64,000 bases of DNA from Prevotella sp. P5-108 (GTDB taxonomy: Bacteria; Bacteroidota; Bacteroidia; Bacteroidales; Bacteroidaceae). Below are positions 55,456 through 62,553 of the stretch, one piece after another; within the stretch, counting starts at the first letter, position 1, and each line of letters starts with the position of its first letter. Under the pieces are notes generated by a model. That model did no database searches and was not told the DNA's origin. It saw only the letters and a list, made by a program, of their open reading frames with translations. The stretch spans positions 1-64,000 of the forward strand of contig NZ_NPJJ01000023.1 of assembly GCF_002251385.1 (NCBI RefSeq). Reading direction: 5' to 3'. Position numbers and translations under genes: made by a program.

Positions 55456-55539
55456 GTTTCGTGCCATGATACAATCGTTTCGTGCTTTGCCGTCACGATT
55501 TCACGCCACGATTTTATCGTTTCCCGCTTTGCAATAATT
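55456..55539 (-). repeat. 21-bp phased array, locus 3 (four units)
   Basis: On the minus strand four 21-bp units share a core of the form GCACGAAAC/GCGTGAAAT/GCGGGAAAC. Read as codons they give heptads such as KHETIVS and WHETKIN. The plan matches loci 1 and 2. Confidence 0.7.
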
Positions 55540-55600
55540 CTTATGTGACCCTCTGCGCCTTTGGCCAGCCGCGCGGATGTCGGTGAAACCATCTCCAGCA

Positions 55601-55810
55601 GCGTAGAGAGTACCTTGGGCAGCGTGGAGAGTACCTTGGGCAGCGTGGAGGGCTCCTCTGGTGGCGTGAAGAGTACCTTGGGCGGCGTGGAGGGTTCCTC
55701 TGGCAGCGTGGAGAGTACCTTGGGCATCGTGGAGAGCTCCTCTGGCGGCGTGGAGAGTACCTTGGGCATCGTGGAGGGCTCCTCTGGCGGCGTGGAGAGT
55801 ATCTTGGTCG
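55601..55810 (+). repeat. Minisatellite, ten 21-bp units
   Basis: Ten units of exactly 21 bp begin with GCGTGGAG or a near form. Two unit types alternate: A (GAGAGTACCTTGG) and B (GAGGGCTCCTCTGG), in the order A A B A B A B A B A, so there is a 42-bp higher-order repeat. The last unit is degenerate (TATCTTGG). Copy number probably varies between strains. Confidence 0.9.
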
Positions 55811-55925
55811 ACCTGCTGTCGGTTCCCACCACTACGGCGACAGACGCCAGAGCCCCCGCCTTGTCGCTCCATCGGGTGGAGTGGCAGAGCGGGGGCTCTT
55901 GGGATATGGATGCGACGATGGGGGC

Positions 55926-56813
55926 TTATCGCTTCAGGTTCTCGGGCAGTGCGGGCATCGCACCGTGCTGGGTGCAGACATAGGCGCTCACCTCTACGGC
56001 GTGCTTATGTGCCTGGGCGATGGTCATGCCCTTGAGGATGCAGGCGCAGAAGGTGCCGGTAAACGAGTCTCCGGCGCCCACGGTGTCGGCAACATCCACA
56101 TGAGGAGTCTCGTGGAACGACTTGCAGCCGGGAGCGAAGACATAGCTGCCGTTGACACCACAGGTGAGCACGAGCATGTCCAGATTGTACTTGCCGAGGA
56201 TGAGCCAGCACTTGTTCTCAATGTCCAGACCGGGATAGCCGAAGAGGCGGCCCAGCGTGATGAGCTCTTCATCGTTTATCTTCAGTATATTGCAACGCTT
56301 CAGACTCTCGCAGATAATCTCCTTGGTATAGAAATTCTGGCGGAGATTGATGTCAAAGATCTTGAGACAGTCGCTGGGCGTGTGGTCGAGAAACTGGTAG
56401 ATGGTATCACGGCTCGCAGCGCTGCGCTGGGCCAGTGAGCCCCAGCATACGGCACAGGTGTTGGCAGCCACGTTGCTGACGGCGTCGGTGAAGGGTATGT
56501 TGTCCCACGCCACGCCCGTCTTGATGTCATAAGTAGGTACACCCTGGTCGTCCAGTTCCACCTGTACGGTGCCTGTAGGATAGTTTACGCGGGGCAGGAG
56601 ATAGTCCAGGTGTTTCTCTTCGAGCTGGCGGATAGCCTCGTCGCCATAGGCGTCGTTGCCCAAGGCACTCACGGCTATCGAGCGCAGACCGTGCTGGCCG
56701 GCATGATAAGCGAAGTTGGCAGGGGCGCCACCCAGTTGGGAGCCGGAGGGGAACACATCAAACAGCACCTCACCCAGGCCCACACAGTATTTGTTCTTGA
56801 AATCGGTATTCAT
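55926..56813 (-). CDS. Fructokinase (PfkB family)
   Basis: The 295-residue sugar kinase has GGAPANFAYHAGQHG near the N-terminus and the catalytic DTVGAGDSFTGTF (about 250-262). It would phosphorylate fructose released by the GH32 enzyme and imported by the MFS protein encoded just upstream. The gene is the last of the fructan operon, 21 bp after the transporter. Confidence 0.92.
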   Translation of the reverse strand: MNTDFKNKYCVGLGEVLFDVFPSGSQLGGAPANFAYHAGQHGLRSIAVSALGNDAYGDEAIRQLEEKHLDYLLPRVNYPTGTVQVELDDQGVPTYDIKTGVAWDNIPFTDAVSNVAANTCAVCWGSLAQRSAASRDTIYQFLDHTPSDCLKIFDINLRQNFYTKEIICESLKRCNILKINDEELITLGRLFGYPGLDIENKCWLILGKYNLDMLVLTCGVNGSYVFAPGCKSFHETPHVDVADTVGAGDSFTGTFCACILKGMTIAQAHKHAVEVSAYVCTQHGAMPALPENLKR

Positions 56814-56834
56814 AGTCTTGTCTTTGTTGAGTTG

Positions 56835-57992
56835 TTACATCTTGATTTTACCAATATATGTGAAGAGGTAGGCCACGCCTACAGCCATTACCAGCACAGC
56901 GCCTATCTGGCCGAAGGCATCGCTGGCAAATCCCATGAGCAATGGGAAGACAGTGCCACCAAAGAGGCCCATAATCATCAGGCCGCTTACCTCGTTCTTC
57001 TTCTCGGGCAGCGCGAGCAGAGCCTGAGAGAAGATGATGGAGAAGACGTTGGAGTTGCCGTAGCCTACGAGTGCGATGGCGATGTAGAGCATCTCTCTGC
57101 TCTCGCTGACAAACATGCCTACCATGCTCAGCGCCATCATCACGATGCTGATGATGAAGAATGTGCGTGACTTCATCACGCGGAGGAAGAATGAGCCGGT
57201 GAGGCATCCGATGGTACGGAAGATGAAGTAGATGGATGTGGCTTCTGCAGCCTCGTTGAGAGTCCAGCCCAGGCGCTCCATCAGCAGCTTGGGGGCTGTG
57301 GTGTTGGTGCCCACGTCGATGCCCACATGGCACATGATGCCCACAAAGGAGAGCAGCACGATGGGGCGGGTCAGCAGACTGATACATTCGCCCATGCCAG
57401 AGGCCTTGCCCTGGGGCTTCTCTTCATCGATAGGAGTGCCGGCGAGGAAGATGGAGGCGCAGATGCCTATCACCATGTAGATGGGGAACAACACACGCCA
57501 GCCCATGCCCAAGGAGGGAACAGCCCCGATGGCGCCCCACATGGCGATGTATGGTGCCATGAACGAGGCGATGGCTTTGACAAACTGGCCGAAGGTGAGG
57601 GTCGACGCCAGGTTCTTGCCCGAGGTCACAGCCGATACCAGCGGGTTGAGCGAGGTCTGCATCAGCGCGTTGCCGATGCCCAGGAGGGAGAACGAGGCCA
57701 GCATGATGCCGAAACTCTCGCCCACGATGGGCAGCAGCAGCGAGACTACGGTCACCACCAGCGACAGCAGTACTGTCTTCTTGCGGCCGATGCGGTTCAT
57801 CAGCATGCCCGTAGGCACCGAGAATATCAGAAACCAGAAGAAGACCAGTGACGGAAACAGGTTGGCTGTGGCGTCGTTGAGGTTGAGGTCTTCCTTGACA
57901 TAGTTGGAGGCAATGCCGACCAGGTCTACAAATCCCATGGTGAAGAAGCAGAACATCAATGGGATGATGGTGAGCTTGGATGAAGTCTTCAT
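56835..57992 (-). CDS. MFS sugar transporter (FucP-like, probably fructose)
   Basis: The 385-residue protein has twelve membrane helices and the FucP/GluP-subfamily outline (TMGFVDLVGIASNYVKEDLN, MNRIGRKKTVLLS). It stands between GH32 (2 bp) and fructokinase, which supports fructose as substrate. In B. thetaiotaomicron a similar transporter lies in the fructan locus. Confidence 0.88.
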   Translation of the reverse strand: MKTSSKLTIIPLMFCFFTMGFVDLVGIASNYVKEDLNLNDATANLFPSLVFFWFLIFSVPTGMLMNRIGRKKTVLLSLVVTVVSLLLPIVGESFGIMLASFSLLGIGNALMQTSLNPLVSAVTSGKNLASTLTFGQFVKAIASFMAPYIAMWGAIGAVPSLGMGWRVLFPIYMVIGICASIFLAGTPIDEEKPQGKASGMGECISLLTRPIVLLSFVGIMCHVGIDVGTNTTAPKLLMERLGWTLNEAAEATSIYFIFRTIGCLTGSFFLRVMKSRTFFIISIVMMALSMVGMFVSESREMLYIAIALVGYGNSNVFSIIFSQALLALPEKKNEVSGLMIMGLFGGTVFPLLMGFASDAFGQIGAVLVMAVGVAYLFTYIGKIKM

Positions 57993-57994
57993 AA

Positions 57995-59893
57995 TTATAG
58001 CGCGAGTTTATGTACGTTGATGTTGTTGAATTGTGCCTTGCCTCCCTCGGCGTAGAGCTTCACGTTCTCGTAGGGGGCAACGGGGAATACGAGGTTGGTC
58101 ATGGCGATGCGGCCGCCGTCGACGAAGAGCTCGATGGATGACTTGTCGACGAAGATATCTACGTGGTAGGTCTTCTTGCCGGCCTGGCAGAGTGAGAGCG
58201 GAGCCCATGTGGCCAGGGCGAAGTCGTTCTTGTAGTTGATGGCATTGACCATGCGGGCGGGCTGCTTGCCCTCGGCTGCGAGCTGCTTGTCCCAGGCCAG
58301 CTCGATGTCATGGGGCACAGCCTGCTTGCCAAAGTCGGTGAGTCCGCTTTCGGTGCGGTCCATCACCACCTTGCCCTGCTTCATGTCGAAGTAGATGAGG
58401 GTGCGCTCGCGCTTGTTGTTGGAAATCTCGATGCCGGCTATGCCGTTGGCGTCGGGGGTGATGTCGGCCTCAATCTCGAAGGCGCCATCCATATTGGCAG
58501 CTATACCGGTGAAAGCCTTGGCCATGTCGACCGTCTCGTTGGCCAATGTGCGGGTTGCCTTGCGCAGTGCGTAGACCTCGGGGGCAACATCTTCAGACAG
58601 ATAGTACTTTCCGTTGTTCTCAAAGAGCTTCAGCTCGCGTGGCAGACCATTGGCGCCGCGGTTCTGCTTGAACGGGGTGAGGTTGGCGTACTGCCAGTTG
58701 CTCATCCAGGTTATCGCCAGCACTCTGTCGCCGGTGTTGGAGAAGGTAACAGTGGCATAATGGTCCTTACCCCAGTCCATCCACTTCACATCTTTGGCAT
58801 CGGGGCAGGTAAACTGCTTGCCGTCGAAGTCGCCGACGAAGTACTCGGTGGCGCTGCCGCCAAACCAGCATCCAGGGTTGATGTTCATAGTCATCACCCA
58901 TTTCTTGTTGTTCTTGTCGCCATTGACGGGCAGCTGGAAGAAGTCTGGGCACTCATACTGGCATGGCTGCTGGCCCAGTCCCTTGCCAAAGGCGCTCACG
59001 TAGTCCCATTTCTTCAGGTTCTTGGACTTATAGAAACGGGTCTCCTTATCGGCAGAAACAATCATATACCAGCACTTGCCCTTCTCATACCAGAACACCT
59101 TGGGGTCGCGGAAGTCCTTGAGACCGTCAAAGGGAGTGAGCACGGGGTTGCCCTCATACTTGGTGAAGGTGCGGCCATTGTCGTTGCTGTAGGCGAGACA
59201 CTGTACCTCGTCGTGGTTTACACTGTTGTTGGTGTAGATGGCTATGATGGCGTTCTTGCCAAAACCGGCGGTATTCTTCTTGTCGACTACCGAACTGCCG
59301 GAGAAGATGTGGCCCACGGGGTCTCGGGCGATGGCTGGTTCGAGATGCTCCCAGTGTACCAGGTCTTTGCTCACGGCGTGTCCCCAGTGCATATTGCCCC
59401 ACTTGCTGCCATAGGGATTGTACTGGAAGTAGAGGTGGTACTCGCCGTCCTTATAGACCATGCCGTTGGGGTCGTTCATCCAACCGTAGAGGGGAGTGAA
59501 GTGGTAAGCGGGACGGTAGTAGTCGGTATTGGTGGTATCGAAGGTGTTGCTCAGCTTCATCAGGTTGATGGCGAGGGCGTCCTTGGCGAGGCCGAGTATC
59601 TTGACGGTAGCAGTCTTGCCATGTCCCAGCGCGAAGGGCACATAGTAGTCGGCGCCGTTTTGAGCCAGGCGCACGTCCATCCAAGTGTCGTCCTTGGATC
59701 CGGTATCGAGCAGCACCTGTGCTTCATCCTTCTCTTCCTGGATGGGCAGCAGGATGTACTTGGTGGGGTTGTCCACACGGATAATGGTTGTGTCGCCCTT
59801 GTGTTCGATGTCCATCTTCTGGGCGGTGGCGGTGGTGGCAACTGTAGCCATCAGCATGAGGCATGCCGCCTTTATTATGTTGCTTGTTCTCAT
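57995..59893 (-). CDS. GH32 fructanase (levanase/inulinase/sucrase type)
   Basis: The 632-residue protein has a signal peptide (MRTSNIIKAACLMLMATVAT... cleaved near TATAQ), an extra N-terminal domain (about 25-120, DUF4980-like), the nucleophile motif WMNDPNG (138-144, Asp141), FRDPKVFW (261-268) and the acid/base ECPDFF (Glu314). A C-terminal beta sandwich follows. It releases fructose from fructans or sucrose, probably in the periplasm, because no lipobox is visible. The two-gene sugar uptake/kinase set follows directly. Confidence 0.95.
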   Translation of the reverse strand: MRTSNIIKAACLMLMATVATTATAQKMDIEHKGDTTIIRVDNPTKYILLPIQEEKDEAQVLLDTGSKDDTWMDVRLAQNGADYYVPFALGHGKTATVKILGLAKDALAINLMKLSNTFDTTNTDYYRPAYHFTPLYGWMNDPNGMVYKDGEYHLYFQYNPYGSKWGNMHWGHAVSKDLVHWEHLEPAIARDPVGHIFSGSSVVDKKNTAGFGKNAIIAIYTNNSVNHDEVQCLAYSNDNGRTFTKYEGNPVLTPFDGLKDFRDPKVFWYEKGKCWYMIVSADKETRFYKSKNLKKWDYVSAFGKGLGQQPCQYECPDFFQLPVNGDKNNKKWVMTMNINPGCWFGGSATEYFVGDFDGKQFTCPDAKDVKWMDWGKDHYATVTFSNTGDRVLAITWMSNWQYANLTPFKQNRGANGLPRELKLFENNGKYYLSEDVAPEVYALRKATRTLANETVDMAKAFTGIAANMDGAFEIEADITPDANGIAGIEISNNKRERTLIYFDMKQGKVVMDRTESGLTDFGKQAVPHDIELAWDKQLAAEGKQPARMVNAINYKNDFALATWAPLSLCQAGKKTYHVDIFVDKSSIELFVDGGRIAMTNLVFPVAPYENVKLYAEGGKAQFNNINVHKLAL

Positions 59894-59948
59894 TGTGTTG
59901 TTGTTTAGTTATTATATTAACGGTATTGTTGTCTGTTTCTTGTGTGCC

Positions 59949-59982
59949 GACAACCCTATACCTATTATTATATAGGGTTGTC
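59949..59982 (-). promoter_or_regulatory. Intercistronic hairpin between receptor and GH32 genes
   Basis: GACAACCCTATA (59949-59960) pairs perfectly with TATAGGGTTGTC (59971-59982), a 12-bp stem with a 10-nt loop. No T run follows on the minus strand. It may set relative levels of receptor and enzyme by partial termination or mRNA processing. Confidence 0.65.
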
Positions 59983-60008
59983 AGCGTGTGTGTGAAGAGT
60001 GAGAGTGA

Positions 60009-62309
60009 TCAGAATTTGAGAGATGCGGTAAACTCTACGGTGAACGGGCGCAGATAGCTGCCAGTCATGATCTGGTTCTTGATGTTCTTGGCCTCGTCCT
60101 TGGTTATCAGCTCGGCGCCGGCGATGCTGCCCTTGGCTCCGGTCTGGTTGAGGAAGTTGACAACAGTACATCCCAGGCTCAGGCGCTTGCTTGCCTGCCA
60201 GTTGACGCCACCGAATGTCTCCCAGTGGCCATTGAAGTAGTAAGCCTCGTTGATGTTGGCGTAAGTCTTGCTGAAGTAGCGGAAGCTGGTCCACAACTTG
60301 ATGTCCTTGGTGATCATGTAGCTGGGGTCGAGCTCGATGAGTATCTCTGGGATTTCGGCTACGATGTTGCCAGTGGCATTGATCTTGCCCACATAGCCAT
60401 CGTTGAAGGTGACAGAAGTCTCAAACTTCTTGTATGTAGGCTTCTGGTAAGTGAACAGGAAGTGGAAATCGAATCCCTTGAAAGGATGAGCCACGGCGTC
60501 GGTAGTCCAACCCCAGGTCTGGATGTCGTAAGCCAGAGGAGCAGCCTTGATCTCGCTGCCGTGCTGGAGGTTGAGCGTAGAGTTGTTGTTGGTCTTGGAG
60601 ATATACGAGAACAGTGATGTGAGGCTCAACCATGAGTTGTTGTAGTATATACCTGCACGGCCGAGTGGCACGGATATCTTGTCTGTATTGGGAAGGGTAG
60701 CAGGAGCGAAGGCTTCAAACTTCGGGTGCTGCACGATGTAAGTGAAATCGCCGGTAAAGCCAAAGTTGTCGGTGAGCTTGTAGGTTGCGGCTACCGAGAA
60801 GTCGTAGTTCAGCCAGTTGTAGGCCAGGTCGACGGGCGCAATCTTGGTTCCGTCGGCAGCCATGGCACCGAGGTGATAGTCAGCGAAACGGCCTACGAAG
60901 TTGCCTTGGGCATTCTTCACAGCGGCGTTCTCTCCCTTGAGGCGCTGCCATTCCACGCGGGCGCCGTAGTAGAGGTTGAGCTTCTTGGTGACATCCCAGT
61001 CGTGGGTGAAGTAGAGTGCCAGCTTGTTCTCGCTGCCTTTATAATATTCTGAAGCGTTCTTGTTGAAGTCGTAGAAATAGCCATCACGCAGGTTGGCGTC
61101 CCATACACGGACGGCATAGCTACCATCGGCAGGCACACTCTGGTCATACATGGTCGTATTGGAGCAGTAGTCGATGTGGTAGAACCACTCGTTGAGGCCC
61201 AGGCGCAGGGTAGAGGTCTTGAACTTCTTGTTGAGCTCGGTGGTGAAGAGCGCCTCGTCTATGGTACCGGCATTGAGACACGACATGCGGGTCTGCACGT
61301 ACTGGCCGTCGTATGTCTTGGTCTGGCCGTCGATGTCGCGGAACATATAGTTATACAGCCCGTGGTTGTCGGCACTGTTGAGGTCGACGATGGCCATCGG
61401 GGTCTGGTAGACCATGGCTCCGCGCGAGTGGTCGTACTTCAGCGTGGCCTTCCAGTTCAGTCCGTTGTCAAAGCGGTAGCTGTTCATCAGCGTCACCTCA
61501 CTGGCCTTGTTCAGGCAGGCGTCGTAGAGCGTGGTCTGGGCCAGCTTGCCTGTGCGCATGTCACGATAGGTCATCTCGTTGTCGATGGGCAGATACGAGG
61601 TGGTACCCAGTTTGAACTTGCCGTACTCCTTCACGCTTCCGTCGCCCACATAGATGAACGGGGCGCTCTGTGTGGCGTAGTTGTAGACATTGTGGCTGTT
61701 GGCATACTTATACATGGCGGTAAACTCGCCACGTTCGTTGTTGTACTTCTTGGTGAGGAGCGCCTTGTAGATTTGCGTACGGTCCTGGTAGGGCGTAGAC
61801 TTGATTTTGAACGTACCGGGGTCGAAGTCCTGGTACATGTTGACGCTGTAGAACCAGTCCTTACCCAGGTCACCGTTCATGTTGAGCGAGAACTCCTGCA
61901 ATCCGAAGTGGTTGCTCTTGTAGTTGAGCGTTCCGTTGAAGCCCTTCTGACCTTTCTGGGTAAAGGAGTTGACGGCGTAGCCGATGTTGCCGGTGGTGAT
62001 GGCAGTCTCGGCAATCTTGAGCAGACCCTGGTGGCTCAGGCTGGCATCGCCGCGCCAGATGGTGTTGACCGAGTGGGGATTGGTGGCATAGGTAACGGGC
62101 AGGCCGTTTTCCAGCACGTTGACATCGGCAGATGGCAGACCAATCTGAATCTCTCGAGGGCCGTTGGCGCTGGCTGCGTTGAGCATCACGTTGCGGTTGC
62201 CCTCTTCCTTAGCGTTTGCATTTTCGTCCTGTGCATACGCTGCTGAAATGTTTACCATTGAAAGTGCAAGCACCATGGCTGCGAGCTTTCCATTGAATAA
62301 GGTATTCAT
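60009..62309 (-). CDS. Outer-membrane receptor/porin of the fructan locus
   Basis: The 766-residue protein has a signal peptide (MNTLFNGKLAAMVLALSMVN... to about YAQD), a plug-like part and a long beta-barrel ending in RPFTVEFTASLKF. It resembles TonB-dependent receptors, but the usual N-terminal carboxypeptidase-like domain and SusC-type length (about 1,000 residues) are missing. No SusD gene lies beside it. It probably admits fructo-oligosaccharides or sucrose. The name TonB receptor is inferred from architecture. Confidence 0.85.
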   Translation of the reverse strand: MNTLFNGKLAAMVLALSMVNISAAYAQDENANAKEEGNRNVMLNAASANGPREIQIGLPSADVNVLENGLPVTYATNPHSVNTIWRGDASLSHQGLLKIAETAITTGNIGYAVNSFTQKGQKGFNGTLNYKSNHFGLQEFSLNMNGDLGKDWFYSVNMYQDFDPGTFKIKSTPYQDRTQIYKALLTKKYNNERGEFTAMYKYANSHNVYNYATQSAPFIYVGDGSVKEYGKFKLGTTSYLPIDNEMTYRDMRTGKLAQTTLYDACLNKASEVTLMNSYRFDNGLNWKATLKYDHSRGAMVYQTPMAIVDLNSADNHGLYNYMFRDIDGQTKTYDGQYVQTRMSCLNAGTIDEALFTTELNKKFKTSTLRLGLNEWFYHIDYCSNTTMYDQSVPADGSYAVRVWDANLRDGYFYDFNKNASEYYKGSENKLALYFTHDWDVTKKLNLYYGARVEWQRLKGENAAVKNAQGNFVGRFADYHLGAMAADGTKIAPVDLAYNWLNYDFSVAATYKLTDNFGFTGDFTYIVQHPKFEAFAPATLPNTDKISVPLGRAGIYYNNSWLSLTSLFSYISKTNNNSTLNLQHGSEIKAAPLAYDIQTWGWTTDAVAHPFKGFDFHFLFTYQKPTYKKFETSVTFNDGYVGKINATGNIVAEIPEILIELDPSYMITKDIKLWTSFRYFSKTYANINEAYYFNGHWETFGGVNWQASKRLSLGCTVVNFLNQTGAKGSIAGAELITKDEAKNIKNQIMTGSYLRPFTVEFTASLKF

Positions 62310-62356
62310 AACCGTTTAGATTTTTAATTGTTGTTGATTGCGTTAAATTTCTGCTG

Positions 62357-62384
62357 CAAAGTTATCCAAACGGTTGGGAGACAA
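62357..62384 (-). promoter_or_regulatory. Promoter of the fructan operon
   Basis: TAACTTTG (62364-62357) is a good -7 box on the minus strand; TTG at 62384-62382 is 17 nt upstream, a little short. The leader to the ATG at 62309 would be about 40 nt. Confidence 0.5.
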
Positions 62385-62409
62385 CTATAACTGAAGGTTC
62401 ATGTGATAA

Positions 62410-62457
62410 CAAAAATCGTTCATTGTAACATAATTGTTATACAATGAACGATTTTTG
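62410..62457. promoter_or_regulatory. 48-bp palindrome between regulator and fructan operon
   Basis: CAAAAATCGTTCATTGT (62410-62426) pairs perfectly with ACAATGAACGATTTTTG (62441-62457), and the 14-nt centre is itself partly symmetric. It lies about 100 bp beyond the regulator stop codon and about 45 bp upstream of the operon's -7 box. It can be the regulator's terminator (T-rich right edge on the minus strand) or the regulator's binding site; both could be true. Confidence 0.65.
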
Positions 62458-62553
62458 CTGTGGTTGTCTATGCCTGGGTCGATAATCAGGCTATAATTTT
62501 TCCATTCCTATATATAAAGCGTGCGACGATGACGGCTGTCACCGCGTGTCGGG

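Larger units (their letters stand above)
55248..55925. other. Intergenic region with two repeat arrays
   Basis: The region holds the 21-bp phased array (55456-55539) and a 21-bp minisatellite (55601-55810). Long open frames on both strands here are products of the repeats and are not regarded as genes. Confidence 0.6.

Noticed and set aside
55561..55983. Open frames across the minisatellite, coding for SVESTLG-type heptads or Pro/Glu-rich repeats
   Set aside because: The frames exist because the unit is 21 bp long with few stop codons; both strands are open, no start context is present, and the frame overlaps the fructokinase end.
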